Shown here: positions 26,162 to 35,376 of the stretch, one piece after another
Layout: each line of letters opens with the position of its first letter
Numbering within the stretch: the stretch's first letter is position 1
Origin: JAWKWH01 sp963669415
Lineage (GTDB): Bacteria; Pseudomonadota; Alphaproteobacteria; Rhizobiales; Rhizobiaceae
Direction: 5' to 3'
Assembly: GCA_963669415.2 (NCBI GenBank)
Contig: CAXXPS010000002.1
Location: 310,001 to 374,000 of the forward strand
DNA length: 64,000 nucleotides
Program-made: the position numbers and the translations under genes
Notes under the pieces: generated by a model
Seen by the model: the letters and a program-made list of their open reading frames with translations, nothing else
The model's database searches: none
What the model was told of the DNA's origin: nothing

Positions 26162-27367
26162 TTGAATCTGATCGAGCGTTACATATTTCGGCGTATCTTC
26201 AGCCTGTTTCTCATGGCGCTGTTTGCAACGACATTTATCGTGCTGACAACGCAGGTGCTGCTGTTCGTCAATGTTCTGACGCAATCCGGCCAGGCATTAT
26301 CGGCATTTATGAAACTGGCACTGACGCTGACGCCGGGAATGATCATGGTTGTCATCCCATTTGCGCTTATTTTGGGCATCTCCAACACGTTGAACCGGAT
26401 GAACAACGATTCCGAACTCGCTGTGTTGGAATCGGCAGGCGCCGGCCGCGCCTATATGGTCAAGCCAATCTTGGCACTTGCGATCGTGCTGACCGTCATA
26501 AGTTTGTTTCTCGCCATGATCATCGAGCCATGGGCCGGCCGTCAGCGGCGCGACCTGTTGTTGAACGCGAGCGCAGATCTGATTCAGATAGCGGTTCAGT
26601 CCGGTTCGTTCCGGCAGCTTGAAAGCAAGCTATATGTCCAGGTCGCCGATCAATATCCGGGTGGCGACTTGGGGGGGATATTTCTGGCAGACAGGCGCGA
26701 AGACGAAACCGAGCTATTGTACTACGCCAATCGCGGCACAATCATCAAACAGGATACGCGAAACCTGTTGTTGATGAGTGATGGTGAAATCCATCGGCGC
26801 GACGTGGCAAGCGGCGATGTTTCGGTCATTACGTTTGCATCCTACGCCCTTGACATGTCCCAGTACGGACCAGCCAACGGATCGTCTTATTACCTGCCCA
26901 AAGAACGCAGACTGTCAGATTTGCGCAATCCGGACCCTAATGACTGGTACGCGAAAAACCAGCCCCAGGTATTGCGCGCCGAGATTCATCGGCGGTTCTC
27001 AGAATGGCTGTATCCGCTGACATTCGCCTTCATTGCAATCTATTTTGCCGGTACCGCGCGCACAAACCGCCAGGAACGCGTCTGGAGTATGGCTGCAGCG
27101 TTCACCGTTGCATTTGCTTTGCGAGGGCTCGGATTCGCGATGACCAATGAATCGGGTAATGGCCTGTTCTTCGCGTCGGTAACCTATGCATTGCCGATCG
27201 GTGCGATGTTGATCATTGCCTTTTTGTTGATCACCGGCAGAGTTATAGCAATACCGCAGAGATTGCTCGAACGCCTGACGGCGGCCGCGGTTGCAATGGA
27301 AGCAAGGCGAGCGGCACTTCTGATCCGCCTGTCGGGATACCGGCGCCGAACGCAGGGGGCAGCGTGA
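26162..27367 (+). CDS. lptF: LPS export permease LptF
   Basis: A 401-residue inner-membrane protein of the LptB2FGC lipopolysaccharide transporter. It opens with LIERYIFRRIFSLFLMALFA and has three N-terminal membrane segments, a periplasmic beta-jellyroll region (about 130-270) and three C-terminal segments. The TTG at 26162 is the only start that leaves the conserved first helix intact; no strong ribosome site is visible. Its stop overlaps the lptG start (TGATG). Together with lptG, lptD and the SurA-like gene it forms a compact outer-membrane biogenesis operon. Confidence 0.92.
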   Translation: MNLIERYIFRRIFSLFLMALFATTFIVLTTQVLLFVNVLTQSGQALSAFMKLALTLTPGMIMVVIPFALILGISNTLNRMNNDSELAVLESAGAGRAYMVKPILALAIVLTVISLFLAMIIEPWAGRQRRDLLLNASADLIQIAVQSGSFRQLESKLYVQVADQYPGGDLGGIFLADRREDETELLYYANRGTIIKQDTRNLLLMSDGEIHRRDVASGDVSVITFASYALDMSQYGPANGSSYYLPKERRLSDLRNPDPNDWYAKNQPQVLRAEIHRRFSEWLYPLTFAFIAIYFAGTARTNRQERVWSMAAAFTVAFALRGLGFAMTNESGNGLFFASVTYALPIGAMLIIAFLLITGRVIAIPQRLLERLTAAAVAMEARRAALLIRLSGYRRRTQGAA

Positions 27368-28452
27368 TGGGCGGAACACTGTTTCGGTACTTCCTGCGCC
27401 GCTATCTTGTAATGACGGTGCAGATTTTCATTGGACTGACCTTGCTGGCCTACATCATCGACCTCACCGAGGTCACCCGGCAGATGGGAAATTTGAAGGA
27501 CTTCACAATCGCGCAAGGCATGTACATGTCGATACTGCGCATTCCGCGGATTATTCAGACCGCCACGCCATTTATCATTCTGATAGCAGCGATGACGGCA
27601 TTGATGACCTTCAATCGCCGATATGAATTGGTAATCGCACGAAGCGCCGGCATTTCCGCCTGGCAATTCCTGACACCGCTCTGCCTGGCAAGCTTCATCG
27701 TCGGTATTTTTGCGCTTGTGGCGTTCAATCCGCTTGCCGCCTGGACATTCGCAAAGGCGGAACAGTTGGAGGGGCAGCTTCGCGGCCGCACCGTCTCGCA
27801 GGACACGACCCTCAAAATACCGTGGCTGCGACAGCAAACCGACGAGGGCAAGGCGATTGTCGGAGCGGTGAACACGGCCAATCGCGGTCGCACCCTCTAT
27901 AATGCCACCATCATCCGATTTGATGAAAACGGCAAAATCCGGGACCGGCTGGACGCCGAACTGGCGACTTTGGAAAGCGGATATTGGCTTCTCGAAAACG
28001 TCAACATCATTCGTGGTGGTGAGGAAAGAGAATCGGTAACGCAAATGCGGGTCAAGTCGGGATTGAAGCCGGAGTTGATCGAGGAGCAACTGTCTCTTCC
28101 CGAAACCATTCCGTTTTTCGAACTGGGTCGCAAGATCGACGCGGCCCGATCATTCGGTCTCAATGCGAATGGATTTGTCGTTCAGTTTCATTCGCTTATG
28201 GCAATGCCGGTGCTTCTGGTCGCCATGACCCTGATTGCTGCGACGGTGTCGTTGAAATTTGCCCGTTTCGGCCAGTCCGCAACCATGATTCTGGGTGGCA
28301 TCTTGGCCGGGTTTCTGCTTTATGTCGTGTCAGTACTAGCTAAAGCATTCGGCAGCGCCGGTCTTGTGCCGCCAATGATTGCAGCTTGGGTGCCAGTTAT
28401 TGTGGCCATGTTCTATGGGGTGACGTTCTTGTTGTACAAGGAGGACGGTTAG
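27367..28452 (+). CDS. lptG: LPS export permease LptG
   Basis: A 361-residue partner of LptF with the same layout: three membrane segments, a periplasmic domain and three more segments. It has a typical beginning (GGTLFRYFLRRYLVMTVQIF) and end (KAFGSAGLVPPMIAAWVPV). It extracts LPS from the inner membrane with LptB and passes it to LptC. A GTG one codon earlier (27364) is also possible. The stop TAG shares its last base with the lptD GTG. Confidence 0.92.
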   Translation: MGGTLFRYFLRRYLVMTVQIFIGLTLLAYIIDLTEVTRQMGNLKDFTIAQGMYMSILRIPRIIQTATPFIILIAAMTALMTFNRRYELVIARSAGISAWQFLTPLCLASFIVGIFALVAFNPLAAWTFAKAEQLEGQLRGRTVSQDTTLKIPWLRQQTDEGKAIVGAVNTANRGRTLYNATIIRFDENGKIRDRLDAELATLESGYWLLENVNIIRGGEERESVTQMRVKSGLKPELIEEQLSLPETIPFFELGRKIDAARSFGLNANGFVVQFHSLMAMPVLLVAMTLIAATVSLKFARFGQSATMILGGILAGFLLYVVSVLAKAFGSAGLVPPMIAAWVPVIVAMFYGVTFLLYKEDG

Positions 28453-30818
28453 TGGGGAAAGCGGGCCATCGCTTCAGCGCTGGTGTTGCGTGGTTGCTTT
28501 GCGCAACCGCACTGTCGGGCTTGTCCGCTTTTGGAACCGCTCCTCATGTTGCTTTCGCCCAGGAATTTGGTGATATCTCGGACGAAATTCCCGAAGATGC
28601 CCGGCTTCTGCTTGAAGCCGATACGCTGGTCTATGATCGCGACCGCGATACGATCTCAGCCGTTGGTGGCGTGCGCATCGACTATGCCGGTACCCGGCTT
28701 GTTGCCGAGCGCGTTACGTATAACCGCCGTACCGGTCGACTGATTGCCAGCGGCAACGTCGAGATCATCGAACGCGGTGGCACCCGGATCACGGCCCGCG
28801 AAATCGACGTAACCGACGATTTTCGCGACGGTTTTGTCAATGCGCTGCAAGTCGAGACGGTTGATGAAACCTATATTGGTGCGGAAAGCGCTGAACGCGA
28901 AGACGGAAACCTGACAACCTTCAATAACGGTGTCTACACGGCCTGCAAACCTTGTGAGGACAATCCCGACAAGCCACCTATTTGGCGTGTCAAGGCTCAG
29001 ACCATCATCTGGAACGGCGAGAAAAAGACCTACCGCTTCGTGAACTCGCGGTTTGAATTGTTCGGCCTTCCGATCGCCTATCTGCCCTACTTTGAAATTC
29101 CGGATCATACGGTCAAGCGCAAGACCGGATTTTTGATTCCGAACGGCCGTTATTCGAAGGAAGTCGGAATAGGCATCACCACCCCATTTTATATCGCGCT
29201 TGCGCCGACCTATGACCTGACGCTTCGTCCGACTTGGCTATCGAAACAGGGGTTTCTCGGTGAAGTCGAGTGGCGCCAGCGATTCGACAACGGTGAATAC
29301 AATCTGAAAATTGCCGGAATCGATCAGCAGCAACCATCCGCTTTCACTGCCCAACCGGTGGATATGGCGGAAACGCAGCGCGGCATGATCGGCACTTCCG
29401 GGCTATTTCAGATCAATCCGCGTTGGGCGTTTGGCTGGAACGTATTGGTTCAAAGCGACAAGAATTTTTCGCGAACCTATGAAATCGACGGCTTCCGTGA
29501 CTACGTTCACCGCTCGGAAGTTTTCCTGACCGGCCTGCATGACCGGAATTATTTCGACCTACGATTAATGCGGCACCAGGTGCAGGAAAGTGCCCTGGAT
29601 ACGGTTCCGGCGTCGATCAACAACAAACAGCCTTGGGTTTTGCCGTCTCTTGATTATGAGAAAACTGCCAATGAACCCATCGCAGGTGGGGAGCTGTCCT
29701 TCGCGGTCAACACCAGAGAGATTTATCGCGAAACCGATCACTTCAGCGCTGGCGTTCCAGCCGCTCGGGGACTTGGCGGGACAAATGGTCGTGTGACCGC
29801 CGAAGCCGAATGGAAAAAGACGATCGTTACATCCGCGGGTCTGGTCATCACCCCGTCTGTGCACGTTCGGGCTGATGGCATTCACAGTGACCCGACAGCA
29901 GCGGGCTTGGCCAATGTCGGAACGGTTGCGGCCGCGCTTGGCGCACCCACCGACATCCGATCGTCCTATTTTCGCGCCATGCCGACCGCGGGACTGGAGG
30001 TCCGATATCCGGTCCTCTTTACCGCGGGCACCTCGTCACATGTTGTAGAGCCGATTGCTCAAGTATTCGTCCGTCCGGACGAGCGCTATGTCGGGTCGCT
30101 CGGAATTCCAAACGAGGACGCACAAAGTTTTGTCTTCGATGCCACCACGCTGTTCGAACGTGACAAATATTCCGGATATGACCGGATGGAGGGTGGCACG
30201 CGAGCCAATATCGGATTCCGCTATTCAGGAAGCTACGCCAATGGCTGGAGCACCAACGCGTTGCTCGGTCAATCCTTCCATCTGACCGGGACCAATTCAT
30301 TCGCGGCGGCAGATCTTGTCCATGCGGGAGCAAACTCCGGGTTAGAGACAAGCACATCCGATTTTGTCGCAATGGCGGGTGTTACAACACCCAATGGGCT
30401 TTCGGCCTCGGTTAGCGGCCGTTTTGACGAAAAGACGTTTCAGGTGAGGCGAGCAGCGATAAAAGCCGCCTATGTCTCCCGCCCGCTTACGCTAACCGGA
30501 CAGTATACTTTCATTCAGGCACAGCCCCTCTACGGTTTTACAACCGACCGGCGGGAAGTTTCCGGTACAGCCACAGTTCGCTTTCTTGACAACTGGCGGG
30601 TCTTCGGCGCAGCAACCTACGACTTCCAGTCGACGCAGTTCGTCAGCACCAGGATCGGCTTGGGTTATGATGATGAGTGTTTCTCATATTCGTTATTTGC
30701 GACAGAGACCCGTTCGGTGCTTGGCACTCAGCCGGTCGAACGAACCATCGGGTTCAATGTCAAGCTGCGGACACTGGGCGAATTCGGCTCCGATACCGGC
30801 GAATTCGAAGACGAATAA
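28452..30818 (+). CDS. lptD: LPS-assembly outer-membrane protein LptD
   Basis: A 788-residue protein with an AFA-type signal peptide ending near residue 38. A periplasmic OstA-like domain follows (SAVGGVRIDYAGTRLVAERV, then GNVEIIERGGTRITAREID). The C-terminal part is a long beta barrel with the conserved segment FGLPIAYLPYFEIPD and the CFSYSLFATETRSVLG ending. It inserts LPS into the outer leaflet together with LptE. GTG 28452 follows AAGGAGG at about eight bases; the frame is open upstream, but that part lies in lptG. It keeps paired cysteines only at CKPC (about 180-183) and in the barrel. Confidence 0.94.
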   Translation: MGKAGHRFSAGVAWLLCATALSGLSAFGTAPHVAFAQEFGDISDEIPEDARLLLEADTLVYDRDRDTISAVGGVRIDYAGTRLVAERVTYNRRTGRLIASGNVEIIERGGTRITAREIDVTDDFRDGFVNALQVETVDETYIGAESAEREDGNLTTFNNGVYTACKPCEDNPDKPPIWRVKAQTIIWNGEKKTYRFVNSRFELFGLPIAYLPYFEIPDHTVKRKTGFLIPNGRYSKEVGIGITTPFYIALAPTYDLTLRPTWLSKQGFLGEVEWRQRFDNGEYNLKIAGIDQQQPSAFTAQPVDMAETQRGMIGTSGLFQINPRWAFGWNVLVQSDKNFSRTYEIDGFRDYVHRSEVFLTGLHDRNYFDLRLMRHQVQESALDTVPASINNKQPWVLPSLDYEKTANEPIAGGELSFAVNTREIYRETDHFSAGVPAARGLGGTNGRVTAEAEWKKTIVTSAGLVITPSVHVRADGIHSDPTAAGLANVGTVAAALGAPTDIRSSYFRAMPTAGLEVRYPVLFTAGTSSHVVEPIAQVFVRPDERYVGSLGIPNEDAQSFVFDATTLFERDKYSGYDRMEGGTRANIGFRYSGSYANGWSTNALLGQSFHLTGTNSFAAADLVHAGANSGLETSTSDFVAMAGVTTPNGLSASVSGRFDEKTFQVRRAAIKAAYVSRPLTLTGQYTFIQAQPLYGFTTDRREVSGTATVRFLDNWRVFGAATYDFQSTQFVSTRIGLGYDDECFSYSLFATETRSVLGTQPVERTIGFNVKLRTLGEFGSDTGEFEDE

Positions 30819-30927
30819 TCGAATTTGTGTGAGCCTTGCTTTTGCCGCATGAGCGGGGCATGGACTGATCCACGTCAAAGTGTAAAAGTAGACAAACTCA
30901 CACGCTCAGGGCCGGAGGACTATCGCC

Positions 30928-31863
30928 ATGACCATCAAGGGCGTCCGCCAACTATTGACCGCTATCGCATTCGCGTTCGTGGCGACGACAACATCGCTTG
31001 TGCCCGACTTGGCTCAGGCAAGCCAGATCAAATATGTCGTCAATGGAATCCCCGTCACCGACTATGACATCGCTAAGCGCTCGGCTTTTCTTCGCTTGCA
31101 GCGCCGGAGCGGCAAAATCAAAGAGCTCGCGACGCAGGAAATGATCGATCAGGCAATCCGCGCCGGCGAGATCAAACGGCTCCGGATAAACATACCGGAT
31201 GCCGCTGTCAGTCAATCCTACGCCAATTTCGCCAAATCAAACCGCTTGTCTACGCGTCAAATGGATCAAATCCTTGGGCAATCGGGAGTTACAAAGAAAC
31301 ATTTTCGCGAGTTTATCCGAGCGCAAATGGGTTGGAGTCAGGCTTTGGGCGCGCGGGCACGGGCTGAAGGAGGCGTGTTATCCGAGCAGGATGTCGTTCA
31401 GCGCATGCTGCAAGATGGCGGCAAAAAGCCGACCGCGACCGAATATATGCTGCAACAGGTGATATTTGTCGTCCCGAGTGCGGAAAGAAAATCAAAATTG
31501 AACCGCCGGAAAAAGGAAGCGCAGGCAATGCGCAACAGGTTCTCAGGTTGCGACACGACGCGCCAGTTTGCCAAAGGGTTGATCGACGTGACAGTGCGCG
31601 ATCTTGGCCGGGTTCTTGAACCGGAACTTCCTCCAAACTGGGAAAAATCGATCAAAGCTTCGAAACCTGGAACTGCAACAAAAGTGCAGATCACTGACCG
31701 GGGTGCTGAGTTCATCGGAATTTGCAGCACACGTGAGGTCAATGACGACCGTGTAGCCCAGATGGTGTTTCAAAGTGAGAGTGCTCCCAATGAAGCAGCC
31801 GAGAAGCTCAGCGACAAATATATGGCCGAGTTGAAGGAAAGAGCACGCATTACAAAACGCTAA
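30928..31863 (+). CDS. SurA-like periplasmic chaperone with degenerate parvulin domain
   Basis: A 311-residue secreted protein with a signal peptide (1-34, ending LAQAS). The SurA N-terminal domain (YVVNGIPVTDYDIAKRSAFL) and the helical QEMIDQAIRAGEIKRL region are clear. One parvulin-like domain (about 170-285) follows, in which DLGRVLEPELPP and the terminal VQITDRGAEFIGICS are recognisable but catalytic residues are not evident. SurA helps fold outer-membrane barrels such as LptD, encoded just upstream. GGAGG lies eight bases before the ATG. The gene is the usual member of the rhizobial lptD-pdxA-rsmA cluster. Confidence 0.85.
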   Translation: MTIKGVRQLLTAIAFAFVATTTSLVPDLAQASQIKYVVNGIPVTDYDIAKRSAFLRLQRRSGKIKELATQEMIDQAIRAGEIKRLRINIPDAAVSQSYANFAKSNRLSTRQMDQILGQSGVTKKHFREFIRAQMGWSQALGARARAEGGVLSEQDVVQRMLQDGGKKPTATEYMLQQVIFVVPSAERKSKLNRRKKEAQAMRNRFSGCDTTRQFAKGLIDVTVRDLGRVLEPELPPNWEKSIKASKPGTATKVQITDRGAEFIGICSTREVNDDRVAQMVFQSESAPNEAAEKLSDKYMAELKERARITKR

Positions 31864-31882
31864 GCGAACTAGAGCCGGAACC

Positions 31883-32905
31883 TTGCAATCGCCTCGTCCA
31901 TTGACCCTGACCTGTGGCGATGCCGGGGGTGTCGGATTTGACATCGCCATATCAGCCTGGTTGGCACGGCACGGAGAATCCGTGCCGCCATTTTATCTGC
32001 TCGCTCAACCCGGCGCGTTGGCCCAACGAGCGCGCTTGCTTGGTGTGAAACTGCCGATCAGTCAAACGAGCCCCAGCGAAGCATTGACGGTTTTTGCGGA
32101 CAGTCTGCCAGTCGTCGCGCTTGAGAACCCGCAAAATGCCGATCCGGGATGTGCACTGGCTGAAAATACTGCGGCGACGATTGAATCCATTGATCGAGCC
32201 GTGAGCGATGTGTTTCACGGATTGGCCGGTGCAGTGGTGACACTGCCGATCGCAAAGAAGCCTTTGCAGGACGCCGGTTTTGCATTCCCCGGCCATACTG
32301 AATATCTGGCCCATTTGGCCAAGCAAAATATCGGCATCAATGTTTTGCCGGTTATGATGCTTGCAGGACCCAACCTCCGGGCTATTCCGGTCACGGTTCA
32401 CGTTCCGCTGGCAGATGTGCCGTCTTTGCTGTCAGCCGGGAAAATCATCAACACCTGCAAAATTGCGATCAATGACCTGAGAACGCGTTTTGGTATCCGG
32501 GAACCGCGGATCGCGGTTTCCGGTCTGAATCCACATGCTGGTGAGAATGGCGCCTTTGGAGAGGAAGATGCATCGATTATCCGTCCCGCGATTGAGGCTT
32601 TGGCCGCTGAGGGTTTCGCTGTAACCGGCCCGCTACCAGCAGATACGATGTTTCATCCCGCTGCGCGCGAAAAATACGATGCCGCTGTCTGCATGTATCA
32701 CGACCAGGCACTCATTCCGGCCAAAGCTCTCGATTTTGAAAAGACAGTCAACGTAACGCTGGGCCTTCCTTTTATCCGCACATCACCTGACCACGGCACC
32801 GCATTTGATATTGCAGGGTCTGGCAAAGCCGACCCGACGAGTCTGATCGAAGCGCTGAAACTTGCAGACAAGCTCGTCCGTCGCAGCGAAGATGCAAGAG
32901 CATGA
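31883..32905 (+). CDS. pdxA: 4-hydroxythreonine-4-phosphate dehydrogenase
   Basis: A 340-residue NAD-dependent enzyme of the DXP-dependent pyridoxal phosphate pathway. The opening TCGDAGGVGFD replaces the more common GDPAGIGPE. Likely metal-binding histidines lie in PGHTEYLA, VHVPLAD and LNPHAGENG, and MYHDQALIPAKAL is a strong family signature. The TTG at 31883 gives the right N-terminus. The stop overlaps the rsmA start (ATGA), the common pairing in proteobacteria. Confidence 0.92.
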   Translation: MQSPRPLTLTCGDAGGVGFDIAISAWLARHGESVPPFYLLAQPGALAQRARLLGVKLPISQTSPSEALTVFADSLPVVALENPQNADPGCALAENTAATIESIDRAVSDVFHGLAGAVVTLPIAKKPLQDAGFAFPGHTEYLAHLAKQNIGINVLPVMMLAGPNLRAIPVTVHVPLADVPSLLSAGKIINTCKIAINDLRTRFGIREPRIAVSGLNPHAGENGAFGEEDASIIRPAIEALAAEGFAVTGPLPADTMFHPAAREKYDAAVCMYHDQALIPAKALDFEKTVNVTLGLPFIRTSPDHGTAFDIAGSGKADPTSLIEALKLADKLVRRSEDARA

Positions 32906-33729
32906 GCGCTGACGGTCTGCCGCCGCTGCGCGAAGTCATTGAGAAATTCGGCATAGCGCCGAAGAAATCACTTGGACAAAATTTCCTGTTGGACATGAAC
33001 CTGACTGGAAAAATCGCGCGCGCGTCGGGAAATCTGAGCGGGGTCACGGTCGTCGAAATTGGCCCCGGGCCCGGCGGGTTGACGCGGGCTCTGCTCCAAC
33101 ACGGTGCCGCCAGCATCATCGCGGTTGAGCGGGATGAGCGGGCGATTGCAGCGCTCGAGCAAATTTCTGCAGCCTATGCCGGCCGCCTGAGCATCGTACA
33201 CGGCGATGCGCTGGCGACGGATATTGCAGCACTTTGTGCAGGTGGCCGGGATGTGAGGATTGTGGCAAACCTGCCCTACAACATCGGCACGGAACTGCTG
33301 GTGCGGTGGCTGACCTCAGATGCGTGGCCACCTTTTTACACCTCAATGACGCTCATGTTTCAGCGCGAAGTTGCCGAGCGCATTGTCGCCAGGACCGGCG
33401 AGAAGGCTTATGGGCGCCTTGGCGTGCTGGCAGGTTGGCGCACCCAGGCAAAAATCCTGTTCGATGTACCGCCCCAAGCCTTCACCCCACCTCCAAAAGT
33501 CACATCTTCGGTCGTGCACCTGATACCGCGGCAATCAATTCTGCCAGCCAATCTGGCGACTATGGAGAAAGTAACCAAGGCCGCCTTTGGGCAACGAAGA
33601 AAGATGCTGCGTCAGAGCCTGAAAGCACTGGGCGGTGAGGCTCTTTTGGACAAAGCTGATATCGACCCGACAAGAAGAGCGGAGACGGTGAGCGTGGAAG
33701 AGTATGTGCGGCTGGCCAACTCGATTTGA
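32902..33729 (+). CDS. rsmA: 16S rRNA (adenine1518/1519-N6)-dimethyltransferase
   Basis: A 275-residue KsgA/RsmA enzyme. It has KSLGQNFLLD at the start, the SAM motif VVEIGPGPGGLTRALL, the catalytic NLPYNIG and the C-terminal FGQRRKMLRQSLKALG. It dimethylates two adenines near the 3' end of 16S rRNA during late 30S assembly. It is the last gene of the lptF-to-rsmA operon and converges on gmk with only 12 bases between the stops. Confidence 0.95.
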   Translation: MSADGLPPLREVIEKFGIAPKKSLGQNFLLDMNLTGKIARASGNLSGVTVVEIGPGPGGLTRALLQHGAASIIAVERDERAIAALEQISAAYAGRLSIVHGDALATDIAALCAGGRDVRIVANLPYNIGTELLVRWLTSDAWPPFYTSMTLMFQREVAERIVARTGEKAYGRLGVLAGWRTQAKILFDVPPQAFTPPPKVTSSVVHLIPRQSILPANLATMEKVTKAAFGQRRKMLRQSLKALGGEALLDKADIDPTRRAETVSVEEYVRLANSI

Positions 33730-33741
33730 GAAATTTGAGCT

Positions 33742-34404
33742 CTAATCCATCTCTTCCTTCAACACGCCATCGACAAAATCAAAAAGGCCATGGCGGCGGT
33801 CGCGCCGAAGGCGTTCGGCGCGCACAATCGCACGTACCGCCGAATAAGCACGGTCAAGGTCATCATTGATGACGACATAATCGTATTTTTGCCATTGCTC
33901 GATTTCGAGACGGGCGTTTTGAAGCCTCGTTTCGATTGTTTTTTCAGAATCTTCCGCCCGACGGATCAACCGTGCTTTGAGTTCTTCCATGGAGGGCGGC
34001 AAGATGAACACCGACACGACGTCGGCACGCATCTTGTCTTTCAACTGGTCGGCGCCTTGCCAGTCGATGTCAAAAAGCATGTCACGGCCATCCGACATGG
34101 CTCGCTCCGCCGGCTCGCGAGGTGTCCCATAAAAGTTTCCATGCACCTCAGCCCATTCAAGCAGGGCGTCAGTGTCGCGAAGCCGCTCAAAATCGAGCTT
34201 CGACGAAAAATGATAGTGCACACCATCAATCTCGCTGGCTCGCCGTTCCCGGGTTGTTACGCTGATTGACAGTTCCAATCCGCCATCACTCTCGAGCAAA
34301 TTTCTGGCGATGGTGGATTTGCCAGCGCCCGATGGCGAGGACAGCACCAGCATCAGTCCGCGCCTTGGTATATTGGCGGAAGGAAGCGACTGGCCTGTCA
34401 CCAT
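33742..34404 (-). CDS. gmk: Guanylate kinase
   Basis: A 220-residue enzyme with the P-loop LSSPSGAGKST, the GMP-binding stretch SVTTRERRASEIDGVHYHF and the lid segment RLIRRAEDSEKTIETRL. It phosphorylates GMP to GDP. In rhizobia it lies after yicC in the fabD-to-gmk block, as here, with about 40 bases between the two. The start is ATG 34404. The C-terminus (DFVDGVLKEEMD) is of normal length. Confidence 0.94.
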   Translation of the reverse strand: MVTGQSLPSANIPRRGLMLVLSSPSGAGKSTIARNLLESDGGLELSISVTTRERRASEIDGVHYHFSSKLDFERLRDTDALLEWAEVHGNFYGTPREPAERAMSDGRDMLFDIDWQGADQLKDKMRADVVSVFILPPSMEELKARLIRRAEDSEKTIETRLQNARLEIEQWQKYDYVVINDDLDRAYSAVRAIVRAERLRRDRRHGLFDFVDGVLKEEMD

Positions 34405-34443
34405 TGCAATCCCCTCGTCGAGCCGGCGTTCAATGGTTGCCGG

Positions 34444-35328
34444 CTATTCCAGATTTTGAACCTGCTCGCGGAACTGATCAACGACAGCTTTCAGCTCAAG
34501 ACCGATCGCCGTGATCGCGGCAGCATTCGACTTGGAGCAGAGTGTATTCGATTCGCGGTTAAATTCCTGTGCAAGAAAATCGAGCTTCCTGCCAACAGGC
34601 TGGCTCGCCGACAATAGTTTTCTTGCAGATGCAACATGCGATTTCAGCCGGTCGATTTCCTCGCAAATGTCGGCCTTCGCCGCGAGATAGGCCGCCTCTT
34701 GGTACAGCCGGGCTTCTTCAAGCGCTGAATCCTCCAATAGCGGCGACAATTGCGTGCGCAATTTCTCGCGAATTGCAGCCGGTTGTCTCGAGGGGTCCGC
34801 CTCTGCTTCTGCTGTCAGTTGTTCAATCTTTGTAATCTGATCAAGAAGGATTTTGATCAGCGCCGTTCCTTCGTCGAAGCGCATCTTCTCCAGATCCGAG
34901 ACGGCTTCTTCAAGGCATTCGAGAATGGCCTTGTCCAATGCCTCAGTTGTCTTCTCATCAGAAGCCGCTGCCGGCGGCTCGAGCACGCCGCGCAGCGACA
35001 GCAGGCCGTCAGCACTGGCGGGTCGGCATCCAAACTGGTCTTCAAGGCGCTTCGCCAGACCTGCGATATCCTTCAGAAACTCCTCATTGACGACCGGAGT
35101 CGCGGCTGATGGGCCTTGAGCCAAGGTCAGCGACGCGAAGATGTTGCCACGGTGGAAACGGTGTTGGACCGCCTTGCGGACAGGCTGCTCCAGCCGCTCA
35201 AATCCCTGCGGCAGGCGCAATCTTGCATCCGACGATTTTCCGTTGACCGATTTTAGTTCCCAGATGATAGACGCCGCTTCATGATTGGCGCTGGCGCGGG
35301 CAAATCCGGTCATGCTTTGCAACGACAT
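34444..35328 (-). CDS. yicC: YicC-family endoribonuclease-like protein
   Basis: A 294-residue protein of the YicC/YloC family. It has the conserved start SMTGFARA, the WELKSVNGK segment and the C-terminal GRKLDFLAQEFNRESNTLCS, a family signature. YicC homologues are reported endoribonucleases that act in RNA turnover. The ATG at 35328 fits the family start; the frame is open 12 codons further, but those residues are not conserved in type. It lies between mltG and gmk, the usual place in alphaproteobacteria. Confidence 0.9.
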   Translation of the reverse strand: MSLQSMTGFARASANHEAASIIWELKSVNGKSSDARLRLPQGFERLEQPVRKAVQHRFHRGNIFASLTLAQGPSAATPVVNEEFLKDIAGLAKRLEDQFGCRPASADGLLSLRGVLEPPAAASDEKTTEALDKAILECLEEAVSDLEKMRFDEGTALIKILLDQITKIEQLTAEAEADPSRQPAAIREKLRTQLSPLLEDSALEEARLYQEAAYLAAKADICEEIDRLKSHVASARKLLSASQPVGRKLDFLAQEFNRESNTLCSKSNAAAITAIGLELKAVVDQFREQVQNLE

Positions 35329-35376
35329 GGCATCCCCATCACGGCCGTTTGCATCTATTTGCACCAGTTTTTGGTG

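Noticed and set aside
30827..30904. GTGTGAG and CTCACAC around the lptD-surA-like gap
   Set aside because: Only seven bases pair across a loop of over 60 bases; such matches occur by chance.
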